A DNA stretch of 64,000 nucleotides from Tranzscheliella williamsii (Eukaryota; Basidiomycota; Ustilaginomycetes; Ustilaginales; Ustilaginaceae): assembly GCA_023212725.1 (NCBI GenBank), contig JALBYF010000041.1, positions 62,001-126,000 on the forward strand, given 5' to 3'. A program made the translations under genes and the position numbers. Below, in pieces: positions 38,601 through 48,744 of the stretch (positions are counted from its first letter, which is position 1; every line of letters starts with the position of its first letter). A model generated the notes under the pieces. It saw nothing but the letters and a program-made list of their open reading frames with translations. It did no database searches and had not been told where the DNA came from.

Positions 38601-41600
38601 GGAGCAAGACGAAAGGCGGAAGAGAAAAGTCTGGTCGGAGGAGCGATGCGAGCCATGCACTAACCGGATAGTTCCAGATACATCGCTGGAGCGATTAGGA
38701 CTTTGCTGCCGCCTACATCCACGCGCCACCAGTTGGCATCGTCCTGGTCGACGACCAGCAGCTCGTCACCTTCGGAGAACGTAGCTTCTTCGGGCGACGC
38801 ACCACTGTAGCTGTATAGAGCTTTGGCAGGGACAGCTATAAAAGTCATTCGTAATAACAACAAAGTTCTTGGTTAGTGTTCCCTTATGATCCCGTCCGGG
38901 ACCTCGCTCGACTACTTACTTTTCTCGATAGGTTCAACGTAGGACCGGGGGAAGAGGCCTTTACTTGCTCCATTCTGAAGCGTGCCATACCACCAATCAC
39001 CCTCACCACTTTTTGGTGGGTGGGCTGTAAGGATGTCGTTTTCTTCGAAAGTCAGGTCTTCGTCTCGCTGTCCGGCATAGGCATAGAGTGTGCGAACACG
39101 AAGCGTACTCGTTAGGTCGTAATCATCGAGACCGTCATTGACGGCCGCAGCGGAATGTCCGTTCGTTGGTGATCGGACGGCATCCAGGTTTTCCGGACCC
39201 TCATCCTCGTCAGGGCTGTCCTCATCCTCCTCACGTACGGAAGGTTGATCAGGACTAAAGGCAGGCTTGGTATTGGCCTGGTCGTTGGCGAGACTATTCG
39301 TCCAGTCGACGCTCTGCCGGTTCGCATTTCCGGCATTGAATCCACTTGTATCGGCCTCAAAAGCACCAGGCATCTCAGGAGCCGGAGGCGCCGGCGGAGG
39401 CGGTGGCGGCGGTGGTGTCGAATCTGCATCAGTCTCCACGGTTCTGTCCTCCACCGCCGAGGAGATTTGCGGAGCTTCGGGCGCAGCAGGAGGGCTAGGA
39501 GGAGGCACATACTTTTGCACGGGCGGAGAAGCGTCGCCAATGACGCTGCCGGTCACCAGAGCCTTCGATCGATCGTTGGTTTGAGCCTTTTTCAGCTTTG
39601 CCCCTCCTTGGATCGCTCCGAGCAGAGCTCCTCGGTCAGCTGGACCAGATGCAGGCTTGACCACCGGGGCAGACGGTGCAGCAGCTGCGGCAGGGGCCGG
39701 GGGTGCTGCGGGCGGAGCTGGCGCAGCAGGTGCAGATGGAGTCGGTGGCGTAGATCGGCCGCTGCTGGGGATCAAACTGCTGAAGAGAGCTTGGGCCAAG
39801 TTCTGTCGGGTAGCACGCGTACTTGAGCCGGGGCCATCTGCCTCGTCATCTTCCTCCTCCTTGTCTGAATCTCCCCAATCATCGTCGTCGTGCTTTGGAG
39901 CTACATTAAGGTTGCGAGAGGCCGAGGTGGAAGGTACTCCAGTCGACTGTGCCGAGACCGGTGGACTGGAACGGGTGGCCGACGGAAGGGGCGATTCAGC
40001 CTTGGCCTGCTGCTGCTGTCGGAAGAAAGGGTTTGTGCCGCCAGGTGTGGCAGCTGCTGGGGCGGGGGTGGCCGGAAGAGCGGCAGAAGCGGCAGGGCTT
40101 GTAACAATGCTGCTGCCGGCTACAGAGCCTTGTTGCATGCGGTGAAACGGGTTGGTCGTGGATCCACCGCTAGGGCTCGGGTCAGGTCCGCTGAGAGCAG
40201 GTGCTGGAGGCGCTGGAGGCGCAGGGGGAGGAGCAGGAGAAGCAGAAGCAGGAGCAGCAGGAGGCGCAGGTGGAGCAGGAGCAGGAGGAGCAGCAGGAGC
40301 GATAGAAGGGGCATTGGGCGCTGGCGCTGCACGTGTCCGCGAAGGCGGAGGCGGAGGGGGTACGGCCGACTTGCCCGCTTTGCGCGTTGGTGCAGGAAGT
40401 GACGAGGCGGCCTGCGCCCCTGTATTGGAGTTGAACATGCTTTGCCTGTTCTTGAACGCCTCCTCCTGTCGTCGAGCTTCTTCTTCCTGCTCCTCGAGCT
40501 TTCTGAGGCGGGCCTCGCGTTCGGCCTTCTCCTTGGCGAGCACCTCTTCCCTCCGTCGGATCATGTCTTCTTGCTCATCGATCTCTTCTTTGGCTGCCTG
40601 CGTGACAGGGGCAGGAGGAGGATCGGAACCTTTCTCAGCTGCCTTAATCTCTTGCTTCACTGTGGCAAGGCTCGCTTTTTCGGCCTGCAATCGATGCTCT
40701 TCGAGACGAGCCTTGCGAGCTTCTTCACGAGCGGCCGCTTCTTGGTCAGCTTGTGCGCTCTTGGCTGCAGCCTCTGCCTGCTCAGCTTTGAGGCGTTCTT
40801 CGACGCTCGTGTCAACGGGAGTGGGCCCAGAGGGAGCAACTGCTCCGAGCATTCGCATTCGCTCTTGCACGCGTCGCTGAGCTTCCGACCGGATCCAAGC
40901 GGCTCGCTCCTCAGCGGTCATGTTCTTTGGCGGGCCCGTTGAAGGCGTCGAGGGAGCTGGCGATGAGACAGCTGGAGGTGTAGGTGCAGGCTTGGAGGCA
41001 CCGGCTGTAGGAACGGTCCAGGTTGGTCGGCTGCTGTCTCTCTCAGGTTCTCGCCTTCCATAGCCATCGTTGTCGCGACGATCGCTGTCGCGTTCGCGAT
41101 CATGTTCATCGTATCGGTCACGGGATGAATAGTCGTCCTTTCTACGATCATCGTCGTTACGTCCTCGGCTAAAGGTGCCTCGGAGGTACTCGCCGTCACC
41201 CAGTGCAGGGCTATCGCGGCTCCTGTTGCGGTGCTGATCGCGCTCGCGATCGTCAGAGCTGGAGCCGTAACGATTATAAGGATCGTTTCGTCTGTCTCGC
41301 TCTCGACTTTCACCAAGCTTGCGCTCGTGTTGCCGGCTTTCTTTGGCCTCGATCCGCTTCTCTAGTTGAGGGAGCCGCTCGTGCATCAGGTGCATAAGCT
41401 CTCGCTCTGCCTTGCGGCGTAGATCTTGCGAGTCGCGGCCGCCACGTCGGTTGTGGTATTCGATATCGTCCTGCACACGTCTAATACGGTAGCGCAGATC
41501 GTCCATCTCCTTTTCCAGTTCTCTGTCTTCGTCGTCATCGAGGTTGTGCTTGTCGAGTAACTTTTGTGTGTTCTCAAGCTGTCGCTTCATCTCGCTCAAG

Positions 41601-42862
41601 TCATCAGTAGCGCTCTGCCCCTCGTAGCGGACGGCTTTGCGGTCTAGGTGGCGACTGCTGCTTTTGTAGCTAGGTACGTCGGCGTCATCATGTTTGTAGG
41701 CGGTGGCGTCTTTCTTGGGAGCGACTGGGTTGTCGTGGAAGGAGCGGGCCTTTGCGTACGATGCACCGCTGTTGGAGCCTGCTTCGGGAATGTTGAGACC
41801 TGTGCTGTGGCGGACGTTTGTGTCCTTTTTGAGCAGATCTTTGAGAAAATCAACCGAATCGTTGAGATCACGAGCCGAGGGCGGGACCAGCTCGGCAGGA
41901 AGTGTCTCCGGTACTTCGTTGCCATTAAGTGCCCTATAGATGAGTCCCATAGCGACGTGGAATTCATTGACGTTGAGCTTACCACGGTTCTCGGTGTCGG
42001 CAAGATGCCAAATTTGCATAAGCTTATCCGTCTCGAGACCGCTCTGACCAAAGACTTCGCGAGCCACTTCTCCATTGATGAAGCCGGTACCTTGGGAGTC
42101 CCAAGCGCGGAAGATGGCGTCGTAGCTCTTTCGCTCTTCCTTGTTCAGAGCCCATGGGATGCGAGGCTGTTTCGAGCCTTGCTGCTGTTGGCTCAAGTCC
42201 TGAATCTGGGACTGAAAGTTGGAGGGCTGAACGCTAGCCTGGCTGAAGTTCATGTTACTGGCAACGGGTGCGCCTGAGAACGGCTGGGAAGCAGGCAAGA
42301 ATTGGGAGCTCATAAGCTGCAGACGGGGGTCACGAATGGGCATGCCAGTCATCTGTGGCATTAGGCCGGTCTGCTGCATCTGGAGCCCCACGCCTTGCCC
42401 CATATATCCAGTCTGCTGTGGCTGGAGCCCACCGGACATGAATCCCGTAGACTGCGGTTGAAGGCCGCCGCCCATACCCATATTCATGCCCATACCCATA
42501 CCCATGCCCATTCCAGTTTGGGCCGGTGAGAGGAAGTTAGATCCACCTTGGGGACGCATTTGGGTGCTGCCGCCAGGACCGAGCATGGGGCCGCCCTGGA
42601 TACCCATGCCACCTGGCATACCGGTCTGCTGGGGAGCCAGGTGCTGCTGTTGGTGTTGCTGCGGCTGCTGTTGTGGGAAACCGGTCTGCATGGGCCTCTG
42701 GAACTGAGCCATACCGGGGTAGCCGGTCTGCTGAGGCTGGAGGTACCCGGTTGCCATCTGCTGTTGCTGCTGTGGATAACCGGTCATCTGAGGTTGCTGA
42801 AAGCCGCTAGACTGCTGCTGAGGTGGTCGGCCCCATCCTTGGCCTTGCATGTTGTTGTACAT
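35639..42862 (-). CDS. CIN1: Intersectin/Cin1-like scaffold: EH, WH2, two SH3, UIM, DH-PH RhoGEF
   Basis: Three exons on the minus strand: 42862-38920, 38835-38665 and 38142-35639, about 2205 residues. Intron 1 (84 bp) has GTAAGT, CACTAACC and TTTTATAG; intron 2 (522 bp) is GTTAGT..CACACAG. Both keep frame. Order: Gln/Pro/Gly-rich region with about nine QxTG motifs (1-180); EH domain (236-330) with an EF-hand loop DTENRGKLNVNEF; coiled coil and Arg/Asp-rich part (390-800, including an AERL/EE-rich helix); Pro-rich; acidic DDDDWGDSD (about 994); WH2 with RGALLGAIQGGAKLKK (about 1075); SH3-1 (about 1250-1314, TLYAYAGQRDEDLTF); SH3-2 (exon 2, ALYSYSGASPEEATF); two UIM-like helices (about 1458; EDAELQRALEDSK); DH (about 1885-2080; LVPMQRLTRYPLLLGQIL); PH to the end. 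Cryptococcus Cin1 and animal ITSN-L share this architecture and link endocytosis with Cdc42/actin. No C2 domain follows the PH. Seen separately, the 5' and 3' parts would look like two genes. Confidence 0.85.
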
Positions 42863-43477
42863 CTTGGCGAACCGGTGTGACAAAGGTTGACTACCAGAGT
42901 ACTTTGCACAAGTCTAGCTCTTTGCCCTTGACCGGTCGATCGAGGCAAGCAGACCGAGGTGGATATCGGCTGCGCTCACGTGGACTCGTCGAGACGTCAC
43001 TGGCACAGTAACACAATGCTGATATAGGCTTGAACAAGTATGGAACGCGATCAAGGGGAGAGATTGGTATGATGAAGTGGTGATGGTGAGTGGGTCAGGG
43101 AGTGGGAGCGGAGTCCGCTTGTCCCTCACTCTACGATTAGCAGGCAATTGTACATGATTCAGTGAAGCTCAACGGTATGGTCTGTGCTTCCATAGGTAAC
43201 GCAACTGCGATTACAAGCGCTTACAATTAGTTGGCAGTGGCAGATTCAATTCCTGCCGGCGGATTTCTATTCGTACCTGCAATGCCGTGGTACTCTCTCG
43301 TGATCGGCTGGGTCAGGGCACGAGTTACAAATGAAGAACTTCGCTCTGTTAAGCCGCTCCGCCCGTCCGGATCCTAAAGGTCACGTGCGCTACTCCGATT
43401 CCCTCACTCACTAACAGATGAATGGCTATGCTTCCACTCACACTTGCAGAGTACGTAGCAGAGCGCACCAGCCGACG
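42863..43477. promoter_or_regulatory. Shared spacer of Cin1-like and NCE101 genes
   Basis: 615 bp between divergent starts, expected to hold both promoters. A small inverted sequence GGCAG..CTGCC at 43243-43259 looks like a T-arm but no tRNA body fits. No TATA box was seen. Confidence 0.4.
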
Positions 43478-43849
43478 ATGCCGAGCTACTTGGTTGGAAG
43501 GTGAGTGTGGGGGTGTTGGGTGTTGGGTGCTGATGGCGCGCGAGACTGGGATGCGGAGCTGACTCGGTGATGTTATATGGCCAGAGTGTTCGACCCGGTG
43601 CTGGGGGTTGCGACGGGGGTGATGGCGTACTACCTGTGGGAGCACGATGGGCGGAACTACGACGAGCGACCAGCCGGGCGGACGCTGAACGAGCTCGTCC
43701 AGCGGCGCATTGCCGGCGTCGCGCCGCCGGACGAGCTGTATGCCGGCCCCGCCGCGGCGCAGAAGTCGCTCTACCACATCCCCTCCGCCGCCAAGCCACC
43801 CGCCGCCAGCAAAAACCAACCAAACCCCAGCCCGCAACCACCACAGTAG
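43478..43849 (+). CDS. NCE101: NCE101 non-classical export protein family
   Basis: Two exons, 43478-43500 and 43585-43849, joined AG|A with GTGAGT and CCAG sites, giving 95 residues. The start MPSYLVGRVFDPVLGVATG is followed by VMAYYLWEHDGRNYDERPAG and TLNELVQRR. This single-helix protein with YL..RxxDPxxGxxxGxxAYYLxE and TLNELxxRR is the Nce101 family, small membrane proteins first linked to export of leaderless proteins in yeast; the biochemical role is unknown. The tail is longer than usual and rich in Pro, Ala, Asn and Gln. Confidence 0.85.
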
Positions 43850-44266
43850 CCCACCCACAACACCATCGCTAGACCATCTTCCCGACGCCACCGACAATTC
43901 GTCGCCGCAAGACCCTGCCGAGACAAGACCTTGCCCACCTCGCCGCACTTGTATCTGTACTGAGATCTCTATAATACAGTCCTCTTCACCCGCTGATGTC
44001 GACTGCTGACCCTCAACGCCGCACGAAGAACGCTACGACGCTCGCACATTCGCGCGCGTTGGTGAGCACACTTGACGGCAACGCTGGCAAGTAGGCTGGA
44101 GAAGAACACTGGTGAGCAGGCTCGAGGAGGACGCTAGTGTAGGTATGTGTAAAAGTACAGGATGCAAGGTGTTGCCTTGGTGAAGGTGCAACGCAATGAC
44201 GGATGTGAGGAATGCTATGGAGAGGGAGAGTCCAGAAGGGCGGGGGGCTGCTGAGGCGACCTTAGT
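43850..44266. other. Convergent 3' spacer of NCE101 and RING genes
   Basis: 417 bp between two convergent stops. GCTGG/GCAGGCT..GAGGA short direct repeats occur at 44080-44140. No gene was seen. Confidence 0.4.
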
Positions 44267-47200
44267 TTATAGGGGCGGCGGATGAGTAGCGTTTCTGGAG
44301 TCGGCCGTTTCGGCGCCTGCGCGGCGGCCGTCCTTCGTGACGCCCTGTCTCCGGCACATGGGGCAGGTGTTGGAGGAAGCGCTCATCCACTTGTCGACGC
44401 ATGACGCGTGGAAAGCGTGGCGGCACGCCATGAGTCGACATTCGTCCTCATCCTTCCAATCCTCCAGGCAGACGAGGCACCGCTCGGCCATGTTCTCGGT
44501 GACTTTGCCGAGTCTCACCATCTCGGCCACCTGGCTGCCTTTGATCTTGGCCAGCTCGCTTGCGTCGATCTCGGTCTGCGTTACGGTGCTGGGTCGATTC
44601 TGTGCCGCCTGCATGGCTCCGAGCACATCCATCAAAATCATCAAATCCCGGCCGGCCGTCGACGGTGGCGATGTTAGAAGAGGGTGGTTGGGCGGATAGC
44701 GACCGCCAGAGACGAAGAGAAGGAACCGGGAGGCTGGTTGCTCGCCTCCCGCTTGATCTTCGTTCGCGGCGGCCTCGCTGCCAGCGTTGGTAGCCGATGG
44801 CGCCTGCTGCGATGGATGCTGCTGCGCGGCATCCGCCCCCAGCGTTGTAGGTCGCGATGTCTGCTGCCCCGACGCGAAGGGCCCAGTCGCTAGTCCCGCA
44901 CCTGAAGCTCTAGCCATCTCCTCGCTAAGGCGCTCGGTGACGTCCAGACTGCGGACACCGACCACGATGCAAGGAATAAGTGGGGAGGGATTCACTGGAT
45001 TGAAACGGAAGAGCCGGAAAAAAGAGAGGTTACCGTTTGCAAAGTCGCCGTCTCTTCCTCGCTCCGGCGCTTCCTGATTCGAAGTAGCGTGATCTGCCAA
45101 GCCAGAGGAAGCTTGCGTATGGCCATTAGCAGAAGCGTCCGCTGACCTGTCCTGCGAGCGCAACATGGCAGCTTGAGCCTGGAACGTGATCGGATCGTTG
45201 TCGTTTTCGCCGTCGAGGACTTCCGCCCCGTTGGTGGCCGCATCTTCGGCAGCGCGTTCGAAATAGTCCGAAGTCTGCGTCTCCGCTTGCTCAAGTGGTT
45301 GCACTTGCGGCCGCATGGATTGAACTGCCAACATAAGGTCGCGTACCAGATGGTTCATGAAACTGCCGAAGCTGCCCGGGACGCCATCGGGAAGAACGCC
45401 ATTCCGAACGAGCCGCAGAGTGCCGGCGACATCGTTAGGCCCAAGAGAATAACCCGACCCCGACGGAGTCTCGCCGTCTTCATTTTGAGCTGCTGCGCCA
45501 GTCGATGACGCCGAAGAAGGCGTACGCGAAGCTGTGGTCGTCTCGAAAGGACTATGGGGACCAGAGGGGCGATCTGCGTGTGTGTTGGACCTAACGAAGC
45601 GGCCAGGGTTGATGAGGTGACCGAAGGTGTGGCGCATGAAACGCGATAGACCCGATCGTCCCTGTCGGCCAGGGGAAGGAGTCTGTGATGATGCACGTTG
45701 AGACTGAGCGTGCAACATGCCGACACTTGCAGAGCGTGATCGTGTTGCCGCACCGGTAGAAGGGATAGTGTGAGGTGAATCAACGGCGGAACGATGGCGG
45801 CTGAGTTCGAGCTCAGCCTGCCGGCTGGCTGCGTCAAGCAATTGGCTAATGACCTCCTGCTGATGCGCAGCCGGTATCATTGGAGGCGAGGTGCGTTCCG
45901 AGGAATGGTCAAGTCGAATGCTACCAGAGGCTCGACGTGAGATAGCGGCGAATCGATCGCGCAAGCCGTTGCCCGGCCCGGCAGCAGTATCAGAGCTAGC
46001 GTTGGATGGAATCGAGGGAAGAAGCGAGCGAATTGTCTGCAGCGGCGTCGAACCAGTGCGAGGGCGTGGTGCGCTCTCGGAAGCCGAGGACAAGGATCTT
46101 CGCCAGTTTGAAAGCCATTGGTTATGTTGCCCGGAGGGAGCCTCGGAACGCGGCTGTAAAGGCCGTTGGAGGCTGGACTGGAGCAAAGCACCGTCGACCT
46201 GGTGAGACCCTGCCATGTTCAAAAGCGAAGCAGCAGTGGCAGCGGTGGCAATGCCAAGAATACGGCTAAGCATGACGGCCTGCTCTTCCAGGGTAACAGC
46301 ACGAGGCTCATCGCTGTTGGGCTGATCGCCAGTATTTTCGGTAGGCGGATTCAGGCGAGGTGGCGGGGGAGGATGCTGATCTACAGGGGATTCGGTCGTC
46401 CGTGAGGCAGATGCAGACGCAGGTGGTGGGTGTACGCTTGGGGACGACCCTTGACGACTGGGGATCGTCCGTGCGACCAGAGCGCCTTGAACTACCATGG
46501 ATGTTCCGTTGATCATGCTAGGATAAATGGCCACACGCTGCGGTTGCTGGGGGCGTGCTTGCTGTGAAGGTGCTTGGCGCTGCTGTTGCTGGATGTGGGG
46601 ACGGGCCTGCGGCGCAGAGGGATGGTGCAGAGGAATGGATGACGATGTAACAGCCGGGTCCACGCCGATCGTCGAATGGGGGGGTACTGTCCGGCGTGCC
46701 GCCGCTGCGCCGCCGAGCAAAGCGGCGAGAGTAGCCGAACTAATGGTATTTGATGACGAAGCGGGCTGAATGGGGGTGGAGGCTTGGTGAACGGCCGCTA
46801 CCTGCGATGAATTACCCATCGCCACACCGACGGCGGCGGTAGAAGGGACTGGACCGTCGACAGCTGAGATTGATGGGGAATCTGCGGACGCTGCTAACAC
46901 CTCCAAGATCTGATTTCGAGCTCTTTCGCGTTCTTCTCGTAGGGGGTCGATGTGTGGCGGCGGAATTGCTTCGCTAAAATCATTCAGGGTGGGAGCTTGT
47001 ACCGCACCCTGTTCATGAACGGCAGTAGATGCAGACTGTTCCCGAGAAGCATCGGCTGGAGTGGGATGGTAACCGGCGTTGCAAGCGTCCGCGGTGGAGC
47101 TTGAGGCCGACGACTGCTGAGCGATGGTGGAAGGTATTCTTGTCGGAACAGGATCAGTCATTTGTCTGTGCTGCGGCTGATGTTGCTGCGCCTCCTCCAC

Positions 47201-47641
47201 CAGATCGACTGTGTCAGAGCGAGAATGGACGATAGAGCCACGGGTGGGTGTCTGGTGAAGGTCAGAGTGAGTATCCAGGCCAGTCCTTCTTCTTTGGTGA
47301 GCCCTGTCATTTCCAGGGGGTGCCACCGCCGGCGCAGCGGCAATATAGGAGTTGATGCTGTGGGTGTCGCTCGTCGAAGGCTGGCTATCTCGACGCCGTT
47401 TTCGCGAGCTTGCCTCGGCGGATGAGCTTGCCTCAGGTGAGGCAGGTTCCGGCTCTGATGCAGGCACCATGATGGTGTCAGGGACAGTAGATGAAGCAGA
47501 AGGAGATGTGGAAGCAGAAGGAGATGTGGAAGCAGAAGGAGATGTGGAAGCAGAAGGAGATGTGGAAGCTTGATGGTCCCGAGTAGACTCTAGTCTGGCC
47601 TCCTGCTCCTCTTGGTCCGGGCGTGACTGGGAGTGCCCCAT
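44267..47641 (-). CDS. RING-H2 finger protein, putative E3 ligase with N-myristoylation site
   Basis: One exon, 1124 residues. The C-terminal RING-H2 (about 1055-1097) has CLVCLEDW, then LMACRHAFHASCVDKW and NTCPMC: C3H2C3 with all eight zinc ligands present. Before it lies a better-ordered region (about 880-1050) with FFRLFRFNPVNPSPLIPCIV and LFVSGGRYPPNHPLL. The rest is Ser/Pro/Gln-rich and disordered, with Arg-Ser stretches. Residues 2-6 (GHSQS after Met) fit the N-myristoylation rule, Gly2 and Ser6, so membrane attachment is possible. Residues about 30-54 are four copies of SPSAST. The RING-H2 strongly suggests ubiquitin ligase activity; substrate and location are unknown. I do not recognise the orthologous family. 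Confidence 0.82.
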   Translation of the reverse strand: MGHSQSRPDQEEQEARLESTRDHQASTSPSASTSPSASTSPSASTSPSASSTVPDTIMVPASEPEPASPEASSSAEASSRKRRRDSQPSTSDTHSINSYIAAAPAVAPPGNDRAHQRRRTGLDTHSDLHQTPTRGSIVHSRSDTVDLVEEAQQHQPQHRQMTDPVPTRIPSTIAQQSSASSSTADACNAGYHPTPADASREQSASTAVHEQGAVQAPTLNDFSEAIPPPHIDPLREERERARNQILEVLAASADSPSISAVDGPVPSTAAVGVAMGNSSQVAAVHQASTPIQPASSSNTISSATLAALLGGAAAARRTVPPHSTIGVDPAVTSSSIPLHHPSAPQARPHIQQQQRQAPSQQARPQQPQRVAIYPSMINGTSMVVQGALVARTIPSRQGSSPSVHPPPASASASRTTESPVDQHPPPPPRLNPPTENTGDQPNSDEPRAVTLEEQAVMLSRILGIATAATAASLLNMAGSHQVDGALLQSSLQRPLQPRSEAPSGQHNQWLSNWRRSLSSASESAPRPRTGSTPLQTIRSLLPSIPSNASSDTAAGPGNGLRDRFAAISRRASGSIRLDHSSERTSPPMIPAAHQQEVISQLLDAASRQAELELSRHRSAVDSPHTIPSTGAATRSRSASVGMLHAQSQRASSQTPSPGRQGRSGLSRFMRHTFGHLINPGRFVRSNTHADRPSGPHSPFETTTASRTPSSASSTGAAAQNEDGETPSGSGYSLGPNDVAGTLRLVRNGVLPDGVPGSFGSFMNHLVRDLMLAVQSMRPQVQPLEQAETQTSDYFERAAEDAATNGAEVLDGENDNDPITFQAQAAMLRSQDRSADASANGHTQASSGLADHATSNQEAPERGRDGDFANGNLSFFRLFRFNPVNPSPLIPCIVVGVRSLDVTERLSEEMARASGAGLATGPFASGQQTSRPTTLGADAAQQHPSQQAPSATNAGSEAAANEDQAGGEQPASRFLLFVSGGRYPPNHPLLTSPPSTAGRDLMILMDVLGAMQAAQNRPSTVTQTEIDASELAKIKGSQVAEMVRLGKVTENMAERCLVCLEDWKDEDECRLMACRHAFHASCVDKWMSASSNTCPMCRRQGVTKDGRRAGAETADSRNATHPPPL
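47493..47564 (+). repeat. 18-bp coding minisatellite, four perfect copies
   Basis: Four identical copies of GAAGCAGAAGGAGATGTG (minus strand encodes SPSAST units) near the N-terminus of the RING gene. Perfect identity suggests recent change in copy number, useful as a strain marker. Confidence 0.9.
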
Positions 47642-48744
47642 GGCGGGCCAAATTGAAAAGTGATCTGCGAGGAGGGAAGAGAGGGTGGTGGCTCAGAGCT
47701 CAGCCGTCCGCAGTCAAGGCTGACGCAGCGCAAGCTCTCATGGGCCGGTCGACCCTAGTCTGAGGACGATTTCGAATGTAGCGAAAAGCAAGAGCGACCG
47801 TGCAGCCATACAATAGACGGCGATGGCCTATCGCGAAGGTAACTGTGACGGGAATGCAGACACCAGGTCCCGGCCAGACGAAGCGACGACGAATAACCGG
47901 TTCGGTAGATGCAGAGAAGTGTTGATGATGATGATAACGCGAGTGGACGGGGCGGTGGCGAGTGGATCGGCTTTAAAACCCGCTAAGTCAAATTGCATAT
48001 CTCTTTCTTGTGTGAATAATCACAACTTAAAAGCTCAGCTTCTGGTAAGTCCGCCAGACGTCAAAGCATACTGATATAAACTGGCTGACAGAAGCTAAGC
48101 AGAAGACACGCAGATGCTAAGCAGGATCGCAACAGCCAGTCTGGAAGACCAAAGTCAAAGCAGTGTGGCTGCTTTAGCCACTGGCTGACTTACCAGAAGC
48201 TGAATGTGACTTACTTGTCAGCGCTGTGTTTTTGTTATCTTGCTTGGTGACTGGGCCCTACTCCAAACTCACACACGATGTGATTCTGTGATTGTGATTC
48301 CATGACTGTTGATGACGAGAGGGAAAAAGGCCGGGTTGGGTGCAAGGAAGCAATGTTAGATCGTGTACGGGTGGAGGTACATAGCTCAAGCTGGCCGCCG
48401 ATTACGAAAGCCGCGAGCGGAAAGGCGCGCCGGCCATCTCCGAATGAGACGGGCGCTTCTTCACCGGCTACGGGCAGAGCGCGTTATTCTTACTATTACC
48501 AGAGCGCCAAATCTGTGATGTGCGTGCATTAAGATTGATATCGACGATTGTGATTCACATTCCCATTCACTTGTAGGGTCTGCGCACATAGCCTGAGCGT
48601 GTCTCTTCCCTGGTCACTTCCTTCTTGTCTCTGCACCACCTTCAACGAAACCGGACGAGCAGCTGCCAGGACCGAGGCTGTCTTGCTTTGGACTTCGTAT
48701 ACTGATTGTGCAGCTTGGCGCTGGCGCTCGCTCCTCAGCTCGCC
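47642..48744. other. Non-coding spacer between RING and paladin-type genes
   Basis: About 1.1 kb between divergent genes. Short interspersed repeats occur: AGAAGCTAAGCAG and related forms at 48091-48125, GTGGCTGCTTTAGCCAC hairpin near 48165, and TGATTGTGATTC at 48288-48300. It should hold two promoters; no gene was identified. Confidence 0.4.

Noticed and set aside
38660..38863. The SH3 exon as a separate small gene
   Set aside because: Its apparent Met codons lie within the intron 1 acceptor region; frame-preserving introns join it on both sides.
43230..43270. T-arm-like GGCAG..TTCAATT..CTGCC, a possible tRNA
   Set aside because: The stem has a mismatch at the 53-61 position, and no matching acceptor or anticodon arm is found upstream.
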